From positions 5,408,001-5,472,000 of the forward strand of contig NZ_BNED01000005.1 in the NCBI RefSeq assembly GCF_016755875.1: a stretch of DNA of 64,000 bases. Reading direction: 5' to 3'. A model generated the notes under the pieces. The model had not been told where the DNA came from. It did not search any database and was given only the letters and a program-made list of their open reading frames with translations. Numbering within the stretch: the stretch's first letter is position 1; each line of letters starts with the position of its first letter. Origin of the DNA: Streptomyces spororaveus (GTDB lineage Bacteria > Actinomycetota > Actinomycetes > Streptomycetales > Streptomycetaceae). This document shows positions 8,737 to 17,071 of this stretch, in pieces. The translations under genes were made by a program, and so were the position numbers.

Positions 8737-8931
8737 AGACCGAAGTCTTGCTGCAACCACAGCTGTTGGCGAAGCGCGGGGCGTTTCCTCTGGCCTCGAT
8801 ACCGGACTGACGCTGGCTTCTGGGCCTGCGCGTCGGCAAGAGTTGAGCCAGCCGCTGGAGCTGCCGGTGGAGGTATCGGTCCCCGGACCCTGCTGAGCAG
8901 CTCCTGTATGACCGGATTTAGGAGACAGTCG

Positions 8932-9615
8932 ATGGGTCTTCCGTCATGGACGGATCAGAAGCTCGGCACCATGAAGCGCGCGGCGCTGTGGCTCGTCGCT
9001 GTGGTGGGGGAAGGGAATGTCTTCACCAAGGAGGACGTGAAGGCCGCGTTTCCCGGAGTCAGCCAGGCCGACCGCCGGGTGCGTGATCTGCGTGACTTCG
9101 GATGGAGGATCGACACCCATCGCGAGGACGTCACCCTGGGGCAGCACGAACAGCGTTTCGTGGCCCAGGGGGAACCGGTCTGGGAGCCCGGCAAGGGGAC
9201 GAAGCCGGGGAGCTCGATTACGGACACCCAGCGCCGCGAGGTGCTCGCCCGGGACGGACACCACTGCCGGTCGTGCGGAATTACGCCCGGTGAGACGTTC
9301 GCGGGTACCTACGAGTCGGCTCAGCTCGATATTGCGCGGCGTCCCGTGCTGCTGCCCGATGGAAGCAGCACGGTGGAACTCGTAGCCGAATGCAACCGTT
9401 GCCGGGTCGGTGGCCGGGGCCTGACTGCCGACTTGAAGTCCGTCCTCAACCGGCTGGGCCGGCTCGGAGCTTTGGAACGCAAAACGATTTCCGACTGGCT
9501 CGCGGCCGACACCCGCGAGTTCGCGGAGGTGGAGCGGCTGTGGGCAGACATCCGGACCTTGCCGGCTGATGCCCGGGACAGGGTCCGCGAAGTCCTGGCG
9601 CTGCCGTCGGCGTAA
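8932..9615 (+). CDS. HNH-like zinc-finger protein of the restriction island
   Basis: The 227-aa protein begins with a winged-helix-like block (MKRAALWLVAVVGEG, RVRDLRDFGWRIDT). A treble-clef HNH core follows, with paired cysteines (VLARDGHHCRSCG and ECNRCRVGGRG). The positions that normally hold the catalytic His/Asn/His are not obvious: the first is LDIARRPV where DH is expected, and the second CxxC is followed by R-V-G. It may therefore bind DNA without cutting it. The ATG at 8932 has GGAGA 6 nt upstream; the frame is open further upstream, but that part is not protein-like. It is the first + strand gene of the island, 84 bp before the ParB-fold gene. Confidence 0.75.
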   Translation: MGLPSWTDQKLGTMKRAALWLVAVVGEGNVFTKEDVKAAFPGVSQADRRVRDLRDFGWRIDTHREDVTLGQHEQRFVAQGEPVWEPGKGTKPGSSITDTQRREVLARDGHHCRSCGITPGETFAGTYESAQLDIARRPVLLPDGSSTVELVAECNRCRVGGRGLTADLKSVLNRLGRLGALERKTISDWLAADTREFAEVERLWADIRTLPADARDRVREVLALPSA

Positions 9616-9699
9616 CGCCGGACAGGCGGCCGGGGGTCGTGCATGACCCCCGGCCGCGCCCATTGCACACCCACGCACTTGTACTGGAGGCAACACACC

Positions 9700-11115
9700 G
9701 TGAGCATGGACTTTGGCCGGCCGCCCCGTGCCGCTGAGAACCAGGAACTGGTTGAGAAGCGGCTCCAGGAGGCTGCCGCTGGCCAGGGGCTTCAGGAGAC
9801 TCTGACCATTGAGTGGCGGACCAAGCCGATGGTCGTCCAGGTCATCGACATGCCCATCGACCAGGTGTACTTCAACCCTTCGACGCACCGGATCCGAGCG
9901 CAGCGCAGCTTCGACCCTGACCGCGACGAGCTGCTCACGGCTGACGCATGGAGTGAGGAGAGCCAGGACTACCTCCGCCACCTGCTGCAGGCACTGCCTT
10001 CGAACCCTGGTAAGCGCGACGGTGACTTCGACGACCTGAAATCCAGCCTCAAAGAGTACCGTCAGAACGAGCCGGGTCTGATCACTCGGGACGGGATCCT
10101 CGTCAACGGCAACACCCGCGTGGCAGCCCTCCGTGAACTCGGCGTGCTCAGTGTCCGCGTGGGCGTATTGCCTGAGACCTGCACGTGGTCCGACATCAAC
10201 TCGGTGGAACTCTCGCTGCAGCTTCGTCATGACACCCGTCGGCCGTACTCCTATATCAACCGGCTCCTCACGATTGAAGAGCAGGTCGGCAACGGCAGGC
10301 CGCTCGCGGACATTGCGAGGGAATTCCGGATCAGGCCCGAAACGGCTAAGCAGGACCAGTGGGTACTGACTACGCTGAAAGACTTGGTGAACCGTTCCCG
10401 TACGGGGGCGGTTCAGCTCAAGCTGATGGACTTTGAGGATCATCAGGAGAAGCTGCGTGAGCTGCACCGGGCCTTTACCAAGGAGTCCAAGCTGAACCCG
10501 GGGCAGGCTGACTTGCTCAAGGAGAACAAGCTCGCTCTGATCGTCCTTGAGTTCTCCAAGACGGACGTCCGGCTCGCCGACGTGGACTTCAGGGCGCGCT
10601 ACCTGCACCGTCACCTTCCGGAACAGCTGAAGCAGACTCCGGCAGCACCCACTGCGCGCGTCATCCCGGGCCTGAACCGGAGTGTGGGAGCCGAGAGCCC
10701 TCAGGTGGCTGCTGCCAAGGCGTTCACCAACGTGCTGCTGCAAGCCAAAGCCGTAGAGAGGGCTCCCGGGGCAGTGCCCCGCGAGCAGGCAGATGAAGCT
10801 GCCGCGATCTGGAGGCAGGCGAAGGAAGCGGTTGAGGAGGCACTGGTGCCGGCGGGCAAGGATGCCCGGGTGCGCAAGCGCAAGCAGGCAGCCCCGGATC
10901 GGCTGCACGACGCTATCCAGGACATTGACCAGTGCGTTACGGACCTGGCGCTGGCTCGCGCCTCGCGCAGTCTGGACGAGGAGAGTCTCGACGAGGCGGT
11001 ACTGGCCTTGAAGTCGAGCCTGCTCAAGCTGGCACGGGAGGCCTCGCGCAGCGTTGAGGAACCCGGTGACGGTGTGGCGTGGCTGCTTGCCACGATGCGG
11101 CAGGAGGCGGAGTGA
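9700..11115 (+). CDS. ParB/sulfiredoxin-fold protein of the restriction island
   Basis: The 471-aa protein contains a ParB/Srx-fold nucleotide-binding core at about residues 110-155 (NEPGLITRDGILVNGNTR, then VRVGVLP). The G-x-x-V-N-G-N-T-R box is the family's phosphate-binding motif. Residues ~180-230 look like a ParB-type HTH (RPLADIAREFRIRPETAK). The C-terminal half is helical and charged, without a recognised domain. It lacks partition-gene context and has no ParA partner. Similar folds act as CTP/ATP-driven switches or nucleases in defence loci. The GTG at 9700 has GGAGG 9 nt upstream; its stop overlaps the helicase start (GTGA). Confidence 0.75.
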   Translation: MSMDFGRPPRAAENQELVEKRLQEAAAGQGLQETLTIEWRTKPMVVQVIDMPIDQVYFNPSTHRIRAQRSFDPDRDELLTADAWSEESQDYLRHLLQALPSNPGKRDGDFDDLKSSLKEYRQNEPGLITRDGILVNGNTRVAALRELGVLSVRVGVLPETCTWSDINSVELSLQLRHDTRRPYSYINRLLTIEEQVGNGRPLADIAREFRIRPETAKQDQWVLTTLKDLVNRSRTGAVQLKLMDFEDHQEKLRELHRAFTKESKLNPGQADLLKENKLALIVLEFSKTDVRLADVDFRARYLHRHLPEQLKQTPAAPTARVIPGLNRSVGAESPQVAAAKAFTNVLLQAKAVERAPGAVPREQADEAAAIWRQAKEAVEEALVPAGKDARVRKRKQAAPDRLHDAIQDIDQCVTDLALARASRSLDEESLDEAVLALKSSLLKLAREASRSVEEPGDGVAWLLATMRQEAE

Positions 11116-12941
11116 GCGAGGCGACAGAACCGTCGCTCCGGCTCGGCTTCGATGTATCCCGCACCAAGGCCGTGCTTCAGGCAGCTGCGCCGTACGGCAT
11201 GGATCTGACCCATCTGGCAGCAGGTTTCCCCGAAGGCGTGCGGCTCGGGCAGCTGATGGTTGAAGTTCCGCTTGATGGCTTCCTGACCGGCCTCAACGTC
11301 TTGTCGGACTGGCCCGCCGCGGAGTCCGTTCACTGGGACGGTGATCTTCTTGCGCTGGTCAATGATGTGCTTGATGACGCGGACCAGGCGGAGAACTACC
11401 TGGTCCGGGGGGCGGCGGAGTCTGATGTTCCAGGCGATGAGTCCGTCATGGCGGCTCTGGGCCCGGACTGGCAAGCCGATCTGACACCTTTTCAAGTCAG
11501 GGACATCGGCCGCCTGCTGTCCATGCGCCATGGTGCGAACTTCAGCGTTCCTGGTGCCGGAAAGACCAGGGTTGGCCTGGCTGTCTACGCGGCGATGAAG
11601 GAGCGCGGGCTGGCCCGGCGCCTCTTGGTCGTGAGCCCCAAGTCCGCATACGAGTCGTGGTTGTCGGAGAGCCAGGAGTGCTTCGGTTCGCCCCCGGCCA
11701 TCCGAATCATGGGCGGGCCGCCGGATCCGCACGCGGAGATCCTGGTGGTTAATTACGAGAGGCTGGACCGTTCGCTTGCCGGGCTCGCTGGATGGCTGCG
11801 TGCGGCGCCCTCGATGGTCATCCTGGATGAGGCACACAGGATGAAGCTCGGAGCACAGGGGACGTACGGCAGCGCCTGTATGGCGCTGGGTCCGCTCAGC
11901 CGCCGCCGCCTGATCCTCACAGGCACGCCGGCTCCGAACGGAGCGCGTGATCTGGAGAACTTGCTGTCGTTCGTCTGGCCCGGCCATGGGCGCCGCGTCG
12001 TCACTCAGGCTGTGGCGGGCGGCGACCTTGCGCACGCCAGTTCGGTTCTGCGGCCGCTTTTCACTCGCACGACTAAGAGCGAACTGGGGCTGCCACCCTT
12101 CCAGCCGGTAATCCGCACGGTAGAGCTGGATGGTCTTCACCGGGAGATCTACGACGCACTAGTGGGGCGCTTCACTGCCCGGGCTGAAGCGTCAAGAGAT
12201 GACTTCGATGCTCTCGGCAAGGCAATGCTGCGGCTTCTGATGGCTGCGACGAGTCCTGCCCTGCTGGTGGAAGGCAGCAGCAGATACGAGCCTCTCAACT
12301 TCCAGGTGCCACCCCTGGAGGCGGCGGAGGACGAGTCGCTGTTCACGCTGCTGCAAAAGCTTCCCCAGCATGAAATGCCGCCGAAGTATCAGGCCGTGCG
12401 GGACATCGTTTCCCGGAATGCGGCAGCGGGGCGCAAGACTCTGCTGTGGTCGACCTTTGTCCGGAACATCACGAGTCTTGAGCGGCTGCTCAGCGTCTAC
12501 CAGCCTGCCGTCGTCCACGGGGGGACACCGGATCGTGAGGAACAGATCAGGCGCTTCCGGCAAGATCCTGACTGCTGCGTCCTGATTTCTAACCCGGCCA
12601 CTCTGGGAGAAGGCATCAGCCTCCACCGTGAATGTCACGACGCCGTCTACGTGGACCGCGACTTCATGGCGGGGCGCTTCCTGCAGAGCCTCGACCGGAT
12701 CCACCGGCTGGGGCTGGCATCCGGCACTGAGACGCGTGTCACGGTGCTCGCCTCCGCCGGGACCATCGATGAGGTGGTGACACTCCGCCTGGCCGAGAAG
12801 CTTGAGTTCATGGGCGCCATCCTCGACGACCCCGCCGTGCGGCAGCTGGGCGATCTGCAGGAGGAGCGGCCTGTGGCAGCAGGTATGGACGAGGCCGATA
12901 TGCGGGCGCTGCTGCGCCACATTGGGGCTGCCAGGGTGTGA
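11112..12941 (+). CDS. SNF2-type superfamily 2 helicase/translocase
   Basis: The 609-aa protein has the complete SF2 Swi2/Snf2 motif set. Walker A is SVPGAGKT (K151), motif II is LDEAH (239-242), motif III is LTGTPAPNG. The C-terminal RecA fold has STFVRNI, NPATLGEGISL and the motif VI region SLDRIHRLG. The N-terminal ~110 residues are unassigned. No nuclease or methyltransferase domain is fused. It presumably translocates on dsDNA, coupling the neighbouring ParB-fold and HNH-like proteins or the restriction enzymes. The GTG at 11112 overlaps the upstream stop by 4 bp, so expression is coupled. DrmD of DISARM is also an SNF2-type helicase, but no DrmA/DrmB-type gene is seen here. Confidence 0.88.
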   Translation: MSEATEPSLRLGFDVSRTKAVLQAAAPYGMDLTHLAAGFPEGVRLGQLMVEVPLDGFLTGLNVLSDWPAAESVHWDGDLLALVNDVLDDADQAENYLVRGAAESDVPGDESVMAALGPDWQADLTPFQVRDIGRLLSMRHGANFSVPGAGKTRVGLAVYAAMKERGLARRLLVVSPKSAYESWLSESQECFGSPPAIRIMGGPPDPHAEILVVNYERLDRSLAGLAGWLRAAPSMVILDEAHRMKLGAQGTYGSACMALGPLSRRRLILTGTPAPNGARDLENLLSFVWPGHGRRVVTQAVAGGDLAHASSVLRPLFTRTTKSELGLPPFQPVIRTVELDGLHREIYDALVGRFTARAEASRDDFDALGKAMLRLLMAATSPALLVEGSSRYEPLNFQVPPLEAAEDESLFTLLQKLPQHEMPPKYQAVRDIVSRNAAAGRKTLLWSTFVRNITSLERLLSVYQPAVVHGGTPDREEQIRRFRQDPDCCVLISNPATLGEGISLHRECHDAVYVDRDFMAGRFLQSLDRIHRLGLASGTETRVTVLASAGTIDEVVTLRLAEKLEFMGAILDDPAVRQLGDLQEERPVAAGMDEADMRALLRHIGAARV

Positions 12942-13064
12942 CGAGGGCATCGTGTGGGAGCCCTGGGCTGGGAGGCCAGTGCGTCAGCATGGGCCGAAGT
13001 GCCGCCGGTGTCGGTGGCAGGTGCGACACTTGCCTGTCTGCATCTGCCACACCAGGAGGACTCG

Positions 13065-14273
13065 ATGGGAGCCGGCGATCACACGCTGACCTCGATTGAG
13101 ATTTGCGCGGGAGCCGGGGGGCAGGCCATCGGCCTCCACCAGGCGGGTTTCAGTCACCTTGCGCTCGTCGAGATCGACCAGCACGCAGCGGCGACGCTGC
13201 GCCGCAACGTCGAGGATCGTGACGACTGGCAATTCGAGCGAGATTATTGCGACGTCATTCAAGATGACGTGAATGACTTCAAACCCATGATTAACCTTAA
13301 GAAGCCGCTCAAGTACTTTGAGCGGCCCTTGCGGCGTGGCGAGCTCAGCCTCCTGGCTGGCGGTGTTCCTTGCCCTCCTTTCTCTCATGCTGGCAAGCAG
13401 CTGGGCAAGGATGACGAGCGTGACCTGTTCCCGCGAATGCTTGACCTCGTGGATGAAGTTCTGCCGCATGCGGTCATGATTGAAAATGTTCGCGGAATCA
13501 AGGACGACAAGTTCGAGGAATATCGGACTTGGGTGGAGGCCCGCCTGCAAGGCGGTGATGCGGTTGATCCCCAGACCGGCGTTGCGAAGTATTACGAGGG
13601 TGCCGGTTACAGGGTGTGTGGATGGCGGGTCCTGGAAGCGAGTAAGTTCGGCGTTCCGCAGCTGCGCCCGCGCGCAATTCTCGTGGCAATTCATAAGGAT
13701 GTCCTCGGTGGCCAGGAATTTCAGTGGCCTGCCCCGCAAGAGGAGATCCGGACTGTCCGTTATGCCCTCGACAAGACGATGGCAGCCAGGTACGAGCCCT
13801 TCCTGAAGCAGGGCGGGGAGAGTGAACGCATGGCCACGGCGGCGCTCGAGCGCTGGCGGGGCAAGAGCGACGGCATCGCGCCTACCCTCGTCGGCGGTTC
13901 GAAGAAGCACGGGGGCGCGGATCTGGGGCCCAGCCGCGCCAAAGCGGCGTGGAGGAACCTGGGCGTTGATGCTCTGGGCGTCGCTAACTCGCCTGAGGAA
14001 TGCCGCAAGAAGCAGAGCGAAGACCGTGATCTGTTCCGGCCCGACGGCCCGATGCTCACCGTTCAGCAAGCCGCGATCATTCAGGGCTTCCCGCCGGAGT
14101 GGGACTTCGAAGGAGACCCTGAGCGGGAGAAGACTCCGGGCAAGACGGCTCAGTACCGGCAGGTCGGGAATGCCTTCCCGCCACCCGTGGCACAGGCGGT
14201 AGGCGAGGCGATCGCGAAGGTTCTGCGTGTAGCCGGCCCGATGACCATCGGCGAGCCGGAAGGCTGCGTTTAG
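13065..14273 (+). CDS. C5 cytosine DNA methyltransferase
   Basis: The 402-aa type II-style 5-methylcytosine methyltransferase has motif I SIEICAGAGGQAIGL (10-24). Motif IV is GGVPCPPFS with catalytic Cys103, motif VI is ENV (140-142), motif VIII QLRPR and motif X QVGNAFPPP. The ATG at 13065 is preceded by AGGAGGA; an in-frame ATG-like start at 12954 would add residues without homology. It follows the helicase gene by 123 bp. Since the nearby nuclease is NaeI-like, this enzyme probably protects the NaeI site (GCCGGC in the classical enzyme), which is an inference. The 3' end overlaps the convergent Vsr gene by 4 bp. Confidence 0.92.
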   Translation: MGAGDHTLTSIEICAGAGGQAIGLHQAGFSHLALVEIDQHAAATLRRNVEDRDDWQFERDYCDVIQDDVNDFKPMINLKKPLKYFERPLRRGELSLLAGGVPCPPFSHAGKQLGKDDERDLFPRMLDLVDEVLPHAVMIENVRGIKDDKFEEYRTWVEARLQGGDAVDPQTGVAKYYEGAGYRVCGWRVLEASKFGVPQLRPRAILVAIHKDVLGGQEFQWPAPQEEIRTVRYALDKTMAARYEPFLKQGGESERMATAALERWRGKSDGIAPTLVGGSKKHGGADLGPSRAKAAWRNLGVDALGVANSPEECRKKQSEDRDLFRPDGPMLTVQQAAIIQGFPPEWDFEGDPEREKTPGKTAQYRQVGNAFPPPVAQAVGEAIAKVLRVAGPMTIGEPEGCV

Positions 14274-14316
14274 CCTTCCGCGGTCCGGGGGTGGCTACGC
14301 CGCTCCCGGACCGCGG
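14257..14316. terminator. Two hairpins at the convergent methyltransferase/Vsr junction
   Basis: A 9-bp stem (14257-14265 with 14272-14280, 6-nt loop) covers both stop codons. Next to it lies a 12-bp perfect stem (14278-14289 with 14305-14316). They are mutually overlapping by three bases and lie inside the coding ends of both genes. Likely a bidirectional terminator. Confidence 0.6.
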
Positions 14317-14752
14317 AAGCGATCCCCTCAGCGCATGCGGCGGGCTCCTCGTGTTCCCAGAAACGGAGCACGAGCCAGCCGGCTTCTTCGAGTCTCTGGT
14401 CCGTGTCGCGGTCCCGGGCTATGTTCCCCGCGACCTTTCCTGACCAGTAGCCCGGGTTTGTCTTCGGAGATACGTAGTGCTCCGGACAGCCGTGCCAGTA
14501 GCAGCCGTCGATGAAGACCGCTACCCGCGCGGGCCGGAAGATCATGTCGGCTGTCCTGCGAAGATCAGGAAGAGGCCGGGCAGCGATCCGGTACCGCAGC
14601 CCCTTGGCGTGCACGAGGTGCCGAATGGCCTTTTCCGGTTTGGTGTCGCGGCTCCGGATGGCCTGCATGTTGCGCCGGCGCGCGGCAGTGGAAGCCCAGG
14701 AACCCTCCGGAGGCTGCCAGGGCGTTTCATCCTGCACTTTCGTGCTCTCCAT
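14270..14752 (-). CDS. vsr: Very short patch repair endonuclease (Vsr)
   Basis: The 160-aa Vsr-type endonuclease nicks 5' of T:G mismatches that arise when 5-methylcytosine deaminates. The family motifs are present: RSRDTKPEKAIRHLVHAKG, the metal-binding Asp in ADMIFRPARVAVFIDGC, and the zinc-site GCYWHGCP. A C-terminal helix FWEHE closes the fold. Vsr genes usually travel with C5 methyltransferases, here the convergent gene at 13065. It lies downstream of the NaeI-like gene and overlaps its end by 26 bp, so the two are translationally coupled. Confidence 0.92.
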   Translation of the reverse strand: MESTKVQDETPWQPPEGSWASTAARRRNMQAIRSRDTKPEKAIRHLVHAKGLRYRIAARPLPDLRRTADMIFRPARVAVFIDGCYWHGCPEHYVSPKTNPGYWSGKVAGNIARDRDTDQRLEEAGWLVLRFWEHEEPAACAEGIASAVRERRSHPRTAEG

Positions 14753-15626
14753 CTGTCCTCAGGGCTACCCAGTCCTCTGGACCCAGCGTAATCGCGTGGG
14801 CAGCAGCGGTGTCCCGCTGCTCGGGGAACTTGCCGCACAGGAGGGTGAGACCCTCCTTGGCCAGCCTGTTTCTGACGCCGCGGGCTCTTCGCAGCGGATC
14901 GTGCCGTCCGGCGCCCACTGTTGAGATCACACTGCGGGGGATGATGTGACCCGCGAGGTACTGGAACATCAGCGTGAGGCGCTCCTCCTGCCCGGGCTTC
15001 TCGGCCACGACGCGGTTCGTCTGCTCCGGTGTGAGCAGCGTCAGAGGATTGACGGGCAGAGGCGTCCAGTCGTAGAGCGGAACGCTCCACTTGTCCCAGG
15101 CCTGCACCGCGAGGCCCCGCTTGCCATCCCGGTTCCCTTTGCCTCGGTAGAGCCAAGACTTGTGTGTACGGACCAGCCAGGAACGATGCCTGTTGCGGCC
15201 AAGCTGTATCTGGGTGCAGATGCAGAGGTGGCAGTGCGCCTCTGAGGGAATGGCCCAGTTCGCTCCGACGGTCGCCTTGATATCAACGGGGACGCCAGCT
15301 ATCAGGGTGTCGAGCGGTGCAGCTTTCGGGAGGCTGAAGGAACGCAGGACCTCGTACTCCAGTTTCGCGCCCACGGATGCCCTCTCTCCAGGGTGCACCT
15401 CGCGGGACTGGAGGTCGTAGCGGCCTGTTCTGGCACCGTCGAGCACGTAGTCGATCGCGTTCGCGATGGCCCCTGTGTACAGCCCGGCGACATCGTGCGG
15501 GGTCAGCCAGCTGAGGACGTCCTGCAGCTTGGAGTCCTCGGCTGGCGCATGCAGGATGTGCTCACCCGTGTTGGTGCCCGTGCAGAGCTCCCCCGGCTCC
15601 TGGAGGGCGAGGCGGCCCCGGCTCAT
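14727..15626 (-). CDS. NaeI-like type IIE restriction endonuclease
   Basis: The 299-aa protein resembles the NaeI family. Acidic residues at E90, D106, D115 and K117 (LDTLIAG then VPVDIKAT) have spacings of 16, 9 and 2. These are the same spacings as the known NaeI catalytic set E70/D86/D95/K97. The C-terminal half (LMFQYLAGHIIPRS onward) corresponds to the second DNA-binding domain that binds an effector site in type IIE enzymes. Classical NaeI is 317 aa, so this is near full length. The ATG at 15626 overlaps the stop of the SEC-C gene (ATGA). The frame is open for another 239 codons upstream, but that part is antisense to nothing sensible and is rejected. Confidence 0.88.
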   Translation of the reverse strand: MSRGRLALQEPGELCTGTNTGEHILHAPAEDSKLQDVLSWLTPHDVAGLYTGAIANAIDYVLDGARTGRYDLQSREVHPGERASVGAKLEYEVLRSFSLPKAAPLDTLIAGVPVDIKATVGANWAIPSEAHCHLCICTQIQLGRNRHRSWLVRTHKSWLYRGKGNRDGKRGLAVQAWDKWSVPLYDWTPLPVNPLTLLTPEQTNRVVAEKPGQEERLTLMFQYLAGHIIPRSVISTVGAGRHDPLRRARGVRNRLAKEGLTLLCGKFPEQRDTAAAHAITLGPEDWVALRTDGEHESAG

Positions 15627-16573
15627 CTGCCGCCGGTGGTGCCGGCGTCCGCGTGGCATTCCGAGTACGGCTTGCCCGAGGTGCACCAGCAGGGGGCCGT
15701 GGGGGTCGGGGGCCAGGGGACGGCCTTGCCGCGCGCTGCCAGGGTCGTGGCGTATTCGGCCAGGAGGGACGGGGAGGCCGGGGAGGTCTTCTCCGACGCG
15801 GCGAAGGCCTCGTACGAGGGGACGCTCGCCGTGACGATGCCCAGGTTCGTCGTGCCCGAGGCGGCCAGGGCGCGGAGGGAGGTTTCGATGTCCCTCAAGT
15901 GGGCCTCGTGCGAGGGGTACTCGGAGGCGAGGGTCGGGTAGCTGGTCAGCAGCTCCGACAGTTCGCGCTGCGGCCAGTGCAGGATCGCCACCGGGAAGGG
16001 GCGGGAGAGGGCCGCGCGGCGGTCGCCCAGTTCGGCGCGCAGGCGGGCGATCTCGGCGCGCAGTTCGGCGGGGTCGTCGGAGCCCAGCGCCCAGATGCGC
16101 TTCGGGTCGTGGAGCTCGTCGAGGGGGATCGGGCCGATGTGGCGGGTGTCGGCGACCATGTCCCAGTCGTCGTGCGGGCGTCCGAGGAGGCGGCGTACGC
16201 GGTGGCGGCCCGTGAGGAGGGCGGTGGTGGCCGGGGTCAGCGGGTCGTCCTCCGCGATGAGGAGGGTGGCCGCCTCGGTGAAGCAGTCGTGCGAGGCCTC
16301 CAGCTCGTCGTGGGCCTCCAGGGCTTCCGCGATGACCTCCCACGGCGCGGGTTCCTTGGGCGAGGCGGCACGGATGCCCGAGATGAGGGCGCGGGCCTCC
16401 GCCTCGTGGCCGTACTCCCAGAGGTTCGCCGCCTGGAGGGCCTTGATCAGGTGGGGGTCGGACGGGGAGGAGGAGAGGAGTTGGTCGTAGAGGGCACTCG
16501 CCCGGTCGCGTGCGTCGGCCAGTTCGAGGTGGGCCGCGGCCTGGAGGAGCAAGGGCTCCTGGTCCTCGGGCTC
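15623..16573 (-). pseudogene. SEC-C/TPR-like protein, 5'-truncated or refused start
   Basis: About 316 aa of an SEC-C metal-binding protein are readable, from the helical repeat start (PEDQEPLLLQAAAHLELA) to the C-terminal zinc motif PCWCTSGKPYSECH. Helical TPR-like repeats fill the middle. No start codon with a ribosome site lies at the expected N-terminus. Instead the open frame continues to 16771 on the complement of the sortase remnant. The natural first ~20-40 residues therefore seem lost at the junction near 16574. It could still be expressed from an in-frame GTG inside the sortase complement as a chimeric N-terminus. The 3' end is intact and its stop overlaps the NaeI-like start. Confidence 0.65.
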
Positions 16574-16975
16574 GTCGTACCCGTCGCGCAGGGCGTCGAC
16601 AAGCGGGCCGTCCTCGACAAGGGGTACGCCGGGCAGTACCCGGGGACCGCCGGGCCCGGGGCGCAGGGGAACTTCGCGCTGGCCGGGCACCGGAACACGC
16701 ACGGCGAGCCGTTCCGGTACATCAACCGGCTGCGGGCGGGCGACGAGCTGATCGTCGACGTGCGCGGGCACCGGTACACGTACGTGGTCGGGAAGATCCT
16801 CGGCGAGACCACCGAGCGGGACACCGGGGTGATCGCGCCCGTGCCGCGCAGCGTGGTGAAGCCGGACCAGGGGTACAGCGAGCCCGGGGCGTACATCACG
16901 CTCACCACCTGCACGCCGGAGTACACCTCGAAGTACCGGCTGGTGGTCTGGGGGACCCTACTCAAGTCTTCCTGA
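16574..16975 (+). pseudogene. Class E sortase, 3' remnant
   Basis: The last ~133 residues of a class E sortase are intact: GNFALAGHRNTHGEPF with the catalytic His, ITLTTCTPEYTSKYRLVVWG with the catalytic Cys and Arg. The part before VPVAQGVDKRAVLDKG, including the membrane anchor and the first strands, is missing. Upstream sequence belongs to the SEC-C gene read in the other direction, so no start is available. Active-site residues are all retained but the enzyme cannot be anchored or properly folded as it stands. Class E sortases attach LAxTG proteins; one such substrate gene lies at 22035. Confidence 0.82.
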
Positions 16976-17071
16976 CCTCGATACTTACGGCCGATGGATC
17001 TGCCGGTGGGCCCGGTTACCATCGATGTCGTACGGGAGTTCGTGCGCGGGAGTGGAGAGGGGGAGGTCCGT

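Noticed and set aside
8932..12941. A complete DISARM system
   Set aside because: The SNF2 helicase and C5 methyltransferase fit, but no DrmA-, DrmB- or DrmC-like gene is present and a ParB-fold protein takes their place.
14727..16343. A 538-codon frame fusing extra N-terminal sequence to the NaeI-like protein
   Set aside because: The first 239 codons lie in a shifted frame of the SEC-C gene. ATG 15626, overlapping its stop, gives the expected family length.
15653..16975. A 440-codon + strand frame containing the sortase end
   Set aside because: Only the last ~133 codons match a sortase. The first ~300 are the complement of the SEC-C gene.
16994..17071. Longer DUF6412 start at ATG 16994
   Set aside because: ATG 17072 has a much better ribosome site and the added 26 residues do not resemble the family's N-terminus.
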